Part shown: positions 9,410 to 22,088 of the stretch, one piece after another
Layout of the letters: every line of letters starts with the position of its first letter
How positions within the stretch are numbered: position 1 is the stretch's first letter
NCBI RefSeq assembly: GCF_004358165.1
Contig: NZ_SMTG01000002.1
Coordinates: forward strand, 806,001-870,000
Source: Luteimonas terrae
GTDB taxonomy: Bacteria > Pseudomonadota > Gammaproteobacteria > Xanthomonadales > Xanthomonadaceae
Length of the DNA: 64,000 nt
Direction: 5' to 3'
Translations under genes and position numbers: made by a program
Notes under the pieces: generated by a model
What the model saw: only the letters and a program-made list of their open reading frames with translations
Databases searched by the model: none
Told to the model about the DNA's origin: nothing

Positions 9410-10294
9410 ATGTGCCCGGCCTGCCGGTGTGCCATGCGCCCGGTGCGTGACCGCCGGCGGGAAGCCGCCAAGCTCTACGAATATCCCGAGCACCTGCGTG
9501 GCGAGATCGACGCCTTGCCCCGCGCGCCGGGCGTCTACACCTTCCATGGGCCCGAGGGCGACGTGCTGCCGCTCTACATCGGCAAGTCGGTCGACATCCG
9601 TGGCCGGGTCATGGATCACCTGCGCACGCCCGAGGAGTCGATGCTGCTGCGGCAGTCGCGGCGCATCTCGCACGTGCGCACGGCCGGCGACATCGGCGCG
9701 CAGCTGCTCGAAGCGCAGCTGATCAAGGCCCAGCAGCCGCTCTACAACCGCAAGCTGCGGCGCACGACGCGCCAGTTCTCGCTGCAGCTGCACCGCGGTG
9801 CGGTCACCGTGGTGAACTCGGCGGAACTCGACCCCGCACGCGCGCTCATGGTCTACGGGCTGTACTCCAGTCCGCGATCGGCGATGTCCGCGTTGCGCCG
9901 CATCGCCGACACCCACCAGCTCTGCTACACGCTGCTCGGCATCGAACGTGGCGTCGCCGGTCGGCCGTGCTTCCGCGCGATGCTCAAGCAGTGCGCCGGC
10001 GCCTGCCACGGTGCCGAGCCGCTGGGAGATCACGAACAGCGGCTGCGCGATGCGCTCGAAGAGCGCCAGGTCTCCGCCTGGCCTTGGCGCGGCGCGGTGG
10101 CACTGGAGGAGCGCGGCACCGACATGCGGCAGTACCACGTGGTGCTGGACTGGCAGTACCTCGGCAGCGCCGACACCCTCACCGCCGCGCGCCGCATCCG
10201 TGGCAGCGTGGGCCAGTTCGATCGCGATGCCTACCGCATCCTGCAGGCGCCGATTCTCGGCGGCCTGCATCGCATCGTGCCGCTCGCGGCATGA
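9410..10294 (+). CDS. cho: Excinuclease Cho (UvrC-homologous endonuclease)
   Basis: A 294-residue protein that matches Escherichia coli Cho along its length. Cho makes the 3' incision in nucleotide-excision repair at lesions that UvrC handles poorly. It shows the AAKLYEYPEHLR opening, the GIY-YIG core (PGVYTFHGPEG and LPLYIGKSVDIRGRV, about residues 40-70), LLEAQLIKAQQPLYNRKLRR, and the C-terminal cysteine-containing GRPCFRAMLKQCAGACHG. Two starts are possible: ATG 9410, or ATG 9434 (MRPVRDRR), which is closer to the E. coli N-terminus; neither has a strong ribosome site. The stop overlaps the next start as ATGA. E. coli cho is SOS-controlled, but no LexA site is evident here. Confidence 0.93.
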   Translation: MCPACRCAMRPVRDRRREAAKLYEYPEHLRGEIDALPRAPGVYTFHGPEGDVLPLYIGKSVDIRGRVMDHLRTPEESMLLRQSRRISHVRTAGDIGAQLLEAQLIKAQQPLYNRKLRRTTRQFSLQLHRGAVTVVNSAELDPARALMVYGLYSSPRSAMSALRRIADTHQLCYTLLGIERGVAGRPCFRAMLKQCAGACHGAEPLGDHEQRLRDALEERQVSAWPWRGAVALEERGTDMRQYHVVLDWQYLGSADTLTAARRIRGSVGQFDRDAYRILQAPILGGLHRIVPLAA

Positions 10295-10632
10295 GCGACG
10301 CACGCGTGCCGCGCACCGACGTCGTCGACGGCGACGCCTGCAAAGCGCGTTGCCGCACAGAAGCAGCGGCGACGCCCATTCACAGTGCTGGCATGCCTGA
10401 CGGAACACCCAGCGCGCCGATTCTTCCGGTCATCGAAGCGCGGATCATGACGATGCTCATCGCGGGCATCCAGCCGCGACGCATCGTCGTGCCGCTGCAT
10501 CAGCGGCGTGCGTTTCTCGAAGAACTCAAGCGCTCGCACTCCAGCCGGCTGAGCGGGCAGCTGCCGCTGCAGTTCATGGGCGTGCCTTACGTGTTCGAAG
10601 AGGCGGAGTTGTCGGTGGTGTCGAGCGTCTGA
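10291..10632 (+). CDS. Hypothetical protein, overlaps cho stop
   Basis: A 113-residue frame whose ATG overlaps the cho stop (ATGA), suggesting translational coupling. Alternative starts at 10393 (MPDGTPSAP) or 10447 give 79 or 61 residues. The C-terminal part (PRRIVVPLHQRRAFLEELKRS, then GQLPLQFMGVPYVFEE) looks like a genuine small basic/acidic protein; the first 35 residues look less protein-like, so an internal start is quite possible. No domain was recognised and no signal peptide or membrane segment is present. Its 3' end overlaps the convergent gene at 10587-10883 by 46 bases. Confidence 0.5.
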   Translation: MSDARVPRTDVVDGDACKARCRTEAAATPIHSAGMPDGTPSAPILPVIEARIMTMLIAGIQPRRIVVPLHQRRAFLEELKRSHSSRLSGQLPLQFMGVPYVFEEAELSVVSSV

Positions 10633-10883
10633 CCGGCGAAGGTCTGGTCGTCCTCCAGCACGCATTCGTCCGGCAAGCCGTGCGCGCTGGCAATCCGGTG
10701 CAGCTGCTGGTTCAACCACACCACGTCACCGCTCTGCTCGAGCTGGTCGCGCAGCGCGAGCGCCGCGTTGCACAGCGTCGCGATCTTGCGCAACTTGGCG
10801 TCCTGTTTGCCTTCGATGCGTTTCAGCTCCGTTTCCAGGTCGCTCAGCGCCGCGGCGTACGCGGCCTTGTCGGTGGGTTGCAT
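10587..10883 (-). CDS. Hypothetical small helical protein
   Basis: A 98-residue protein starting MQPTDKAAYAAAL. Residues about 5-60 are rich in Ala, Leu, Lys, Glu and Gln (ALSDLETELKRIEGKQDAK and then NAALALRDQLEQ) and should form a long helical or coiled-coil segment; the C-terminal tail is acidic. The start is chosen at 10883, where this helical part begins; the frame continues upstream to 11060 with Arg-rich sequence typical of non-coding frames. No family was recognised. It is convergent with, and overlaps, the 10291-10632 gene, so at least one of the two ends may be wrong. Confidence 0.5.
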   Translation of the reverse strand: MQPTDKAAYAAALSDLETELKRIEGKQDAKLRKIATLCNAALALRDQLEQSGDVVWLNQQLHRIASAHGLPDECVLEDDQTFAGQTLDTTDNSASSNT

Positions 10884-11056
10884 GCGGGCCGCTCGATGGT
10901 TGGACACCGCATGGTGGCCGCTGGGACGTGAAACGCGTCCACACATGGCGGGGCCGCGTGTCGAGAGGCGTGCTGTCACGTACGACGCACTGTCGGCGGC
11001 ACGAATGAGGCAGGCGTCCGAGCGCCGAGGTCGGCGATGGTCTATCGGTACCCTGA

Positions 11057-11407
11057 TCACTCACCACCCTCGGCCGCCGCGTCCGCCAGATCCCGCGACT
11101 CGCTTTGCATATCCGCAGTCCGCACGTACAACCCGCGGCTTCGGCAGACGTTGATGTCGCGATAGATTAGCGTGCGGCCGTCGCGCAAGCCGATTCGGAA
11201 ATCGCGGATGCAGGGCGCACTGGCCAGTTCGAGCATGGCGGTGTGGTGGCCGCCGCGCAGCGGCGACAGCGCAATCGAACCCTGTGCCCCGCCCGGTCGC
11301 GCTTCGGTGACCGACACCACCGCGTCGTGGCTGACGTTGATCAGCTCGAAGTAGCGGCTGCTGGTGCCGGGTGGCGGCGAATCGAGCCTGTACATCCGGC
11401 CTTTCAT
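11057..11407 (-). CDS. Hypothetical protein, apparently missing its 5' end
   Basis: The encoded protein (RYFELINVSHDAVVSVTEA, then SPLRGGHHTAMLELA, CIRDFRIGLRDGRTLIYRDI and NVCRSRGLYV) resembles small exported proteins of unknown function that I recall from Xanthomonadaceae, which normally begin with a signal peptide. No signal peptide is present here. The first codons of the open frame (upstream of about 11379) are the antisense of the ilvE remnant, so the original 5' end seems to have been replaced at a junction. The ATG at 11407 would give 116 residues; whether it is translated is doubtful. Family memory is weak and no function is proposed. Confidence 0.45.
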   Translation of the reverse strand: MKGRMYRLDSPPPGTSSRYFELINVSHDAVVSVTEARPGGAQGSIALSPLRGGHHTAMLELASAPCIRDFRIGLRDGRTLIYRDINVCRSRGLYVRTADMQSESRDLADAAAEGGE

Positions 11408-12058
11408 GATCGCCAACGAGGATTTCCTCCGCGTGTGCCCTGCCCTTCGCGTGGCCTACTACGTGATCGCCAGCCCCGCCGGCGCCTACTTCAACGGCGG
11501 CATCAAGCCGATTTCGATCTGGATCTCGCGCGGCTACGCACGCGCAGGCCGCGGCGGTACCGGTTCGGCCAAGTGCGGCGGCAACTACGCCTCGTCCCTG
11601 TTGCCGCAGCGCGAAGCCGTCGAGAACGGCTGCGCCCAGGTGCTGTTCCTCGATGCCGAAACGAACACTTACGTCGAAGAACTCGGCGGCATGAACGTGT
11701 TCCTGGTGCAGAAGGACGCAGCATCATCACGGCATCGCTGACCGGCAGCATCCTCGAAGGCATCACCCGCGACAGCGTGATCCAGCTGCTGCGCGACCGC
11801 GGCCACACCGTGACCGAGCGTCGTGTCGAGATCGCCGAGTGGATCGAAGGCGTGCGCTCGGGCGAGATCGCCGAGGTCTTCGCCTGCGGTACCGCCGCCA
11901 GCATCTCGCCGATCGGCGTACTCAAGGGCCACGATTTCAGCGTCGGCGATGCCGAAGCGCAGCCGGGCGAAGTGACGATGGCGATCCGCAAGGACCTGCT
12001 CGACATCCAGTACGGCCGCGCGCCGGACCGGCATGGGCGGCTGACGCGGTTGGTGTGA
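11379..12058 (+). pseudogene. ilvE: Branched-chain amino acid aminotransferase remnant (ilvE): 5' truncated and frameshifted
   Basis: From about 11379 to 12058 the DNA encodes the C-terminal two-thirds of an IlvE-type aminotransferase. The first part (LYIRPFMIANEDFL, CGGNYASSLLPQREAVENG, VEELGGMNVFLV) is in one frame up to about 11716. The rest (ASLTGSILEGITRDSVIQL, VFACGTAASISPIGVLKG, QPGEVTMAIRKDLLDIQYG) continues in another. Restoring one G in GACGCAGC at about 11716-11723 would rejoin the frames. About the first 130 residues of a normal IlvE, including the lysine-proximal N-domain, are absent. The downstream terminator is intact. A functional copy is presumably elsewhere. The truncation is certain; a sequencing error could explain the frameshift but not the missing 5' end. 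Confidence 0.88.
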
Positions 12059-12080
12059 GCCGCCGGCTCTATGCCTCACG

Positions 12081-12108
12081 AAAACGGCCCGTATTGCGGG
12101 CCGTTTTT
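12081..12108 (+). terminator. Rho-independent terminator of the ilvE remnant
   Basis: Perfect 11-base arms AAAACGGCCCG (12081-12091) and CGGGCCGTTTT (12097-12107) around a 5-base loop, ending in a T-run. It begins 23 bases after the ilvE remnant stop, so the original 3' flank of that gene seems preserved. The 200 bases after it (to 12309) hold no gene I can support. Confidence 0.85.
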
Positions 12109-12309
12109 GTTGGGCGCACTTAGGAAGTGTGCCGAGAACTCTTACCCGATAGACGGCAGAGACGGATGCTAGCCAGCCCGCTAAAGCAATTTGCCAGCAT
12201 GGACCATGCGTCTGCCAATCTTGGAAGTGGACACGTTGTACTGACCGTGTCGCGCCCCTCCCCTGCGCCGTTAAACTCGACTATCTCTTCCACTTTTCGG
12301 CCAACACAA

Positions 12310-13303
12310 ATGCTTGAAGAGCTGCGCCCTCATTCCAAACTGTCCGTATATGAGGTTCTCTCAGAGCTCAATTTTGATTTGACCGAATGGGCGACTAATC
12401 GAAAAAGGGGGCCAGAACAAGAATCCCGCCGTCAATGGCCGTGCTTATGCGTGGTCTTACAAAGACCTAGCGACTAGCCAAAACTTGTTCATGCTCTGGC
12501 ATGAGGATATGACTGAAATTGATGGCCTGATCCGTTATCGCCAGGATTGGCGTGCGGTCATCGCCGAGCTAGAGGCGACACGACCCATGACAGCGAAGAG
12601 GGCTGACAATTTTCTTAAGCATGTATCGAATTTGAAAGTGGGTAGTCTGGTACGCGTGGGAATCGTAGAAGGCAGTCGTGCAAAATCGAGCGACGATGAG
12701 TCTTCTCGAGTGGCCAAGCGCATGCTTGATCCTGAATTTTGGCATCTCTCGTACTGGGACCCGATTACCAGCACATATGAGTTTGCTCGCGGCTTGCCTA
12801 GCAAAATCACGCCTGAGGGATCGCCAAGTCAAAGCGAATCTGAGGTTCTCTCGGGCCTGACAAAGGCCGATGCCCTCGAGATTCATCAAGACATTGAAAG
12901 TGTGCTCGTTCAGGACATCACTGTCACTGAGAAGCAGCGACTTATTTCCGCCCGGCTAGGCCAAGGAAAATTTCGATCTGAAGTCTTGGAGCGCTGGCAT
13001 CGCTCCTGTGCTGTGACTGGCAGTACAACACTAGATGTGATTCGTGCATCACACTCCAAGCCTTGGCGGTCTTGCACCAATGAAGAACGTCTCGATCCTT
13101 CCAACGGACTGCCACTAGTTGCAACGTTGGATGCTCTCTTCGATGCGGGCCTCATTACCTTCAATGACAACGGCGACTTGTTGGTGAGTCCGAGGTTGCA
13201 GGACGACACACTTAAGGTTGATGGGTTGAAACTCGTCCGAGCCCTCACTGCTAGCGAGAGGATTTTCTTGGACTACCACCGGCGCGAGATTTATAAGTCT
13301 TGA
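12310..13303 (+). pseudogene. HNH endonuclease, one-base frameshift in an A5G5 run; low-GC, probably acquired
   Basis: The main open frame (12383-13303) ends in a HNH nuclease domain: residues near the end read RSCAVTGSTTLDVIRASHSKPWRSCTNEE in parts, with the H...NGLPLVATLDALFDAGLI stretch typical of the HNH_2 family. Its N-terminal domain is split. ATG 12310 begins MLEELRPHSKLSVYEVLSEL in frame 1, and NKNPAVNGRAYAWSYKDLA follows in frame 2; removing one base from the run at 12402-12411 joins them into a protein of about 330 residues. The base composition is clearly lower in GC than the neighbours (one 60-base line, 12361-12420, has 27 G/C). No methyltransferase partner is adjacent. Could be a restriction-type or stand-alone defence nuclease, now broken or switchable. 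Confidence 0.75.
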
Positions 13304-13358
13304 GATACCCAGGCTCTTGCTCGACGCGCACGGCGGGCCGACTCATGAGGTTGGCCCC

Positions 13359-14975
<1,617 letters not shown>

Positions 14976-15043
14976 TTCCAAGTCTCGCTGCAATCTGCTG
15001 TTTCGAATCACGAATTACGAATGACCAATCACGTCCGGCGGCC

Positions 15044-17472
<2,429 letters not shown>

Positions 17473-17576
17473 GCGGGGCGGTGTCGGCGGCGTGGGGGCG
17501 GGTATTGTCCCCGATTTTGGTGGGACGGCTCGCTTGCTTCGATTTGGGGCCGGGGCATCGGCGACCCGCCCCGGCT

Positions 17577-17683
17577 CGTCATTCCCGCGAAGGCGGGAAT
17601 CCAGTGCCTTTGCGTTCGATGCCTTGGAGTCGCTGGATTCCCGCTTACTCGGACATCGTCTGTTGAGCGCCGCGGGAATGACG
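17577..17683. repeat. Dispersed inverted-repeat element, family A, copy 1
   Basis: A left arm CGTCATTCCCGCGAAGGCGG and following GAATCCAG (17577-17604), itself a small hairpin, faces a degraded right arm (CTGGATTCCCGC near 17633 and CGCGGGAATGACG at 17671-17683). The same element occurs at 18147-18250 and 21837-22020. It sits in the 296-base gap between folD and the DUF1244 gene. It looks like a REP/MITE-type element moved by an enzyme encoded elsewhere. Confidence 0.75.
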
Positions 17684-17768
17684 GTGTGGTTGGGATGATC
17701 GGTGGCGGCTTGCGACTCGACTGCAGCGCCCCGATCCTGTCGACCGAACTTTCCGCTGGAGACCTCCG

Positions 17769-18095
17769 ATGGCCGACGCCCCCCCTCCCCTGTCCGATGA
17801 CGCCCGCACCCGCGTCGAGGCCGCCGCTTTCCGCCGCCTGCTGTCGCACCTCAACGAGACGCGCCCGGACGTGCAGAACATCGATCTGATGATCCTCGCC
17901 GGCTTCTGCCGCAACTGCCTGGGCGACTGGTACCGCGACGCCGCAGCCGCCGAAGGCGTGCCGATGGACAAGGACACCGCCCGGGCCGCCGTCTACGGCA
18001 TGCCGTTCGCGCAGTGGAAGGCGATGCACCAGAAGGACGCCACGCCCAAGCAGCTGGCGGCGTTCGAGGCGGCGCAGAAGAAGCACGGCGGCTGA
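17769..18095 (+). CDS. DUF1244 family protein
   Basis: A 108-residue cytosolic protein of the DUF1244 family (known in proteobacteria and structurally characterised, but without an assigned function). The conserved core reads [20 protein letters not shown], then [19 protein letters not shown] with the two cysteines of FCRNCL, and [15 protein letters not shown]. The length fits the family. It has its own transcription unit between two repeat elements. No signal peptide or membrane segment is present. The paired cysteines could bind a metal, but that is not shown. Confidence 0.9.
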   Translation: MADAPPPLSDDARTRVEAAAFRRLLSHLNETRPDVQNIDLMILAGFCRNCLGDWYRDAAAAEGVPMDKDTARAAVYGMPFAQWKAMHQKDATPKQLAAFEAAQKKHGG

Positions 18096-18146
18096 TTCGA
18101 GCGCCGGGTGCATCGAGCCTTCCAAGGACCTTGAATCCCCAAGCTC

Positions 18147-18250
18147 CGTCATTCCGGCGAAAGCCGGAATCCATTTTGATTTTGGCGGGGTGTTGGAACG
18201 CTGCGCAGGCCTCAAGAGCCAAATGGATTCCGGCTTTCGCCGGAATGACG
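18147..18250. repeat. Dispersed inverted-repeat element, family A, copy 2 (perfect 28-base arms)
   Basis: The 28-base arm at 18147-18174 (begins CGTCATTCCGGCGAAAGC) is repeated exactly in inverse orientation at 18223-18250 (ends TTCGCCGGAATGACG), with 48 bases between. Each arm is also a short hairpin on its own. It lies just after the DUF1244 stop and next to a family B palindrome. Confidence 0.88.
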
Positions 18251-18285
18251 GTAGGTGGATCCGGCGGCGGTTTGCCCCCACCCAA

Positions 18286-18309
18286 CCCTCCCCCGCGCGC
18301 GGGGGAGGG
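18286..18309. repeat. Family B palindrome (CCCTCCCCCGC core)
   Basis: A perfect 24-base palindrome made of CCCTCCCCCGCG and its complement, preceded by GCCCCCACCCAA. The same unit occurs at 36521 and at about 48396. It lies between the family A element and the htpX terminator. Confidence 0.75.
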
Positions 18310-18312
18310 CTT

Positions 18313-18342
18313 AAAACAAAAAGCCCGCCTTTCGGCGGGCTT
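18313..18342 (-). terminator. Rho-independent terminator of htpX
   Basis: On the minus strand: AAGCCCGCC, loop GAAA, GGCGGGCTT, then a T-rich tail (TTTGTTTTAA). It begins 44 bases after the htpX stop. The DUF1244 gene converges from the other side and may use the same hairpin, though its T-tail on the plus strand is weak. Confidence 0.85.
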
Positions 18343-18385
18343 CTCGTCTCTGAACTCAGAATGCCTGCATCGGCAGGCCGATCGA

Positions 18386-19291
18386 TCAGGCCACCACACC
18401 CTGCCGGATCGAGTCGCGGCTCGGCGGTGCGTTGCGCAGGGCCGAGATGCGCTCGTCGAGCGGGGGATGGCTCATCAGCAGCTTCTTGAAGCCGTGGCCG
18501 ACGCCACCGCTGATGCCGAATGCGGCGATGGTCTTGGGCATCGTGCTCTGGCCATAGGTCTGGGCCAGGCGCTCGAGCGCGGCGATCATCTTCGCGCGGC
18601 CGGCCAATGCGGCACCGCCTTCGTCGGCGCGGAACTCGCGGTAGCGCGAGAACCACATCGCGATCATCGAGGCGAACAGGCCGAAGATCATGTCCAGCAC
18701 GAACACGATGGCGAAGTACGCGATGCCGCCACCGCCGTTGTCGCGGCCACCATTGAGGTAACCGTCGATCGCGCGGCCGACCACGCGGGCCAGGAAGATC
18801 ACGAAGGTGTTGAGCACGCCCTGCAGCAGGGTCATGGTCACCATGTCGCCGTTGGCGACGTGGGCGACTTCATGGCCCAGCACCGCCTCTGCCTCGTCGC
18901 GCGTCATCGAACGCAGCAGACCGGTCGACACGGCGACCAGCGCGTTGTTGCGGTTCATGCCGGTGGCGAAGGCGTTGATCTCGGGTGCGTCGTAAATCGC
19001 GACTTCCGGCATGCCGATGCCAGCCTGCTGGGCCTGGCGGCGCACGGTGTCGACGAGCCAACGCTCGGCCTCGTCACGCGGCTGCTCGATCACGTAGGCG
19101 CCGGTGGAGCGCTTGGCCGACCACTTGGAAATCGCCAGCGAGAAGAACGCGCCGCCGAAGCCGAACAGCGCCGCGAATACCAGCAGGCCGGCATTGGTGC
19201 CCGGGTTGATGCCGAAGATCGCCATGACGATGCTGACGAGCAGCAGGATGGCGAAATTGGTGGCGATGAGAAGACCGAAACGCTTGAGCAT
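18386..19291 (-). CDS. htpX: Protease HtpX (inner-membrane M48 metallopeptidase)
   Basis: A 301-residue membrane zinc protease that takes part in quality control of inner-membrane proteins. Two N-terminal membrane segments are visible ([20 protein letters not shown] and [20 protein letters not shown], about residues 6-60), then the zinc motif [12 protein letters not shown], two further hydrophobic segments ([14 protein letters not shown] and [19 protein letters not shown]), and the third ligand region [13 protein letters not shown]. It ends [11 protein letters not shown]. The ATG at 19291 has AAGG 6 nt upstream and gives the standard N-terminus [12 protein letters not shown]. In E. coli htpX belongs to the Cpx and heat-shock responses; no such site was identified here. 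Confidence 0.95.
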   Translation of the reverse strand: MLKRFGLLIATNFAILLLVSIVMAIFGINPGTNAGLLVFAALFGFGGAFFSLAISKWSAKRSTGAYVIEQPRDEAERWLVDTVRRQAQQAGIGMPEVAIYDAPEINAFATGMNRNNALVAVSTGLLRSMTRDEAEAVLGHEVAHVANGDMVTMTLLQGVLNTFVIFLARVVGRAIDGYLNGGRDNGGGGIAYFAIVFVLDMIFGLFASMIAMWFSRYREFRADEGGAALAGRAKMIAALERLAQTYGQSTMPKTIAAFGISGGVGHGFKKLLMSHPPLDERISALRNAPPSRDSIRQGVVA

Positions 19292-19415
19292 TGGGTACCT
19301 TGTCCGGATGACGCCTGCGTCAGGCGGAAGTGGGAAACAAGAACGTGTCGCGCCAATTTGCGTGCAGCGACGCACGATTTCAATTCAGCATCGCGGAAGG
19401 CGCAGTGGCGAAGCC

Positions 19416-20351
19416 GTGACAGTTCATGTGCCAGACAGTTTGGAACGCGCGTCACCCGAGGCGCCTTATCGAGGCCGCTTCGCGCCCTCGCCCACCGGTG
19501 CGTTGCACGCCGGTTCGCTGATTGCCGCGCTCGGCAGCTGGGTGCTCGCGCGGCAGGCGCATGGCGAATGGCGCGTGCGGATCGAGGATGTCGACCGCTT
19601 ACGGGAGGTCGGCGGCGCTGCGACCTCGCAACTCGACACGCTGCAGGCCTTCGGGTTCGACCGCGATGGCGACGTGCTGGTGCAGAGCACGCGCGATGCG
19701 CGCTACGCGGCCGTACTCGACGGTCTGCTGGCGCGCGGCGATGCCTTCGTCTGTCATTGCAGCCGCGCCGATCTCGCGGCGACGGACGGCCGGCATCTCG
19801 GCGCGTGCCGCGCGCGTGCACCGCGCCTTGATCCTGCGATCCGCCTGCGCGTGCCGCCGGACACGCGTATCGAATTCGTCGATGCGATCCGCGGCCCGCA
19901 GGTGCAGCAGGTCGATACCGAGGTCGGCGACTTCGTGCTCAAGCGTGCCGATGGCTTCTGGGCCTACCAGTTGGCGGTGGTCGTCGACGATGGCGACCAA
20001 GGCATCACCGACGTCGTGCGTGGCGCCGACCTGCTGGACTCGACCGCGCGGCAGATCCTGCTGCAGCGGATGCTCCGGCTTCCGACGCCGAAGTACGCCC
20101 ATCTGCCACTGCTGCTCGATGCGGACGGTCGCAAGCTGTCGAAATCCGCCGATGCGCCGGCCGTGGATGCGCGTGATCCGATGCCGGGCCTGCACTTCGC
20201 CTGGCGTGTGCTCGGCCAGCAGCCGATCGCCGTGGGAACGCCCGGCGAATTTCTCGCCCATGCAGTCGATCGCTTCCGGTTGGACCGCGTGCCGCGGCAC
20301 GACGTGGGAATTGCTGCAATGCACTACCCATCGCACGCGGGCGATGCATAG
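19416..20351 (+). CDS. gluQ: Glutamyl-Q tRNA(Asp) synthetase
   Basis: A protein of about 311 residues resembling the catalytic half of glutamyl-tRNA synthetase without an anticodon-binding domain, as in GluQ-RS. It attaches glutamate to queuosine at position 34 of tRNA-Asp. Visible are the HIGH-like segment RFAPSPTGALHAGSL, the zinc-binding cysteines in FVCHCSRADL and LGACRA, and the KMSKS-like RKLSKSADAP. The start is uncertain: there is no good ATG, and GTG at 19416, GTG at 19428 or TTG at 19440 all precede the conserved YRGRFAPSPTG. It is divergent from htpX. The N-terminal boundary could move by up to eight codons. Confidence 0.93.
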   Translation: MTVHVPDSLERASPEAPYRGRFAPSPTGALHAGSLIAALGSWVLARQAHGEWRVRIEDVDRLREVGGAATSQLDTLQAFGFDRDGDVLVQSTRDARYAAVLDGLLARGDAFVCHCSRADLAATDGRHLGACRARAPRLDPAIRLRVPPDTRIEFVDAIRGPQVQQVDTEVGDFVLKRADGFWAYQLAVVVDDGDQGITDVVRGADLLDSTARQILLQRMLRLPTPKYAHLPLLLDADGRKLSKSADAPAVDARDPMPGLHFAWRVLGQQPIAVGTPGEFLAHAVDRFRLDRVPRHDVGIAAMHYPSHAGDA

Positions 20352-20404
20352 ACTGCAATCGACGGTCGCCATGCTGGCGACACCCCCAACGCAAAGAGGA
20401 CGAC

Positions 20405-21145
<741 letters not shown>

Positions 21146-21297
21146 TCCGCGCACCGCGCTTCCGGCCGCCGCGCCATGCGTGTGCGGATGGTCGGCGGCG
21201 CGGCGCGGTCCTGCCGCATTCAGGCCATTGGTCCAGTTGCGCCCGCCTGCCCCGCTGCGCCATGCTGCGCAGCATCAAGGATCAGAGTGTTGGCTTC

Positions 21298-21789
21298 ATG
21301 AGCAGTGCCGTGCGCATCATCAAGAAGTACCCGAACCGTCGCCTCTACGACACGGAAATTTCCAGCTACATCACCATCGAAGACGTCCGCCAGCTGATCG
21401 TCGACGGTGAGGACTTCGAAGTCCGCGATGCCAAGAGCGGCACCGACATCACCCGTTCGGTCCTGCTGCAGATCATTTCCGAGCACGAATCCGACGGCGA
21501 GCCGGTGCTCTCGACCCAGCTGCTGAGCCAGATCATCCGGTTCTACGGTGACTCGATGCAGGGCTTCATGGGCAACTACCTCGAGCGCTCGATGCAGGTG
21601 TTCCTCGACCAGCAACAGCAGTTCCGTTCGCAGATGGGCGGCCTCCTCGGCCAGACCCCGTGGACGATGATGAACCAGCTCACCGAGCGGAATCTGGAGA
21701 TGTGGAAGGAGTTCCAGAAGACGATGATCGGTGGCGCTGCGCCGACGGCCAAGACGGCCGAGCGCGATCCGCCCAAGCGGGGTCGCTGA
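21298..21789 (+). CDS. phaR: Polyhydroxyalkanoate synthesis repressor PhaR
   Basis: A 163-residue regulator that binds DNA and PHA granules and represses phasin genes until polymer accumulates. The N-terminal PHB/PHA accumulation regulator DNA-binding domain is unmistakable: IIKKYPNRRLYDTEISSYIT followed by VRQLIVDGEDFEVRDAKSG. The C-terminal half (QGFMGNYLERSMQVFLDQQ, then MWKEFQKTMIG) resembles the phasin-like region. The ATG at 21298 matches the usual N-terminus; an in-frame ATG at 21262 would add 12 residues but has no ribosome site. It stands between two PhaB-like reductase genes. Confidence 0.94.
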   Translation: MSSAVRIIKKYPNRRLYDTEISSYITIEDVRQLIVDGEDFEVRDAKSGTDITRSVLLQIISEHESDGEPVLSTQLLSQIIRFYGDSMQGFMGNYLERSMQVFLDQQQQFRSQMGGLLGQTPWTMMNQLTERNLEMWKEFQKTMIGGAAPTAKTAERDPPKRGR

Positions 21790-21836
21790 GGCTTTCCGGG
21801 CCGCTTTCGCAGTCTCCTAATCTCCGTCCCTATTTC

Positions 21837-22020
21837 CGTCATTCCGGCGAACGCCGGAATCCAGTGACTTCGACATTGACCCCGTCGCTCTCGCACTTCC
21901 TGACGCGAGCGACGTGCAATGTCCGGTGGTCGCAGTCGATGCTGCCGACCTGCACGCAAGTCGCTGGATGACCAGCCATTCGGCTGTTGAAAGTCGCTTC
22001 CGGCGTTCGCCGGAATGACG
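21837..22020. repeat. Dispersed inverted-repeat element, family A, copy 3
   Basis: The left arm (21837-21864, CGTCATTCCGGCGAACGCCG and onward) faces the right arm at 21997-22020 (ends GTTCGCCGGAATGACG), about 130 bases apart. The variable centre of the two arms agrees (AACGC with GCGTT), whereas copy 2 has AAAGC with GCTTT, so the two arms of each copy belong together. It fills most of the 299-base gap between phaR and the second reductase. Confidence 0.8.
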
Positions 22021-22088
22021 ACTTCAATTTTCAGCGATCTGATGGGTGGCGCATCGCCAAACCTAGCGGATCTGCCAGGACACATCCC

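Noticed and set aside
12127-12309. An open frame upstream of the HNH gene's ATG at 12310.
   Set aside because: It begins in the terminator flank of the ilvE remnant and looks unrelated to the HNH N-terminal domain, so the start at 12310 is preferred.
11057-13303. The disturbed ilvE/HNH patch as a prophage or integrated element.
   Set aside because: No integrase, transposase, attachment-site duplication or phage structural gene was found; only one low-GC gene is present.
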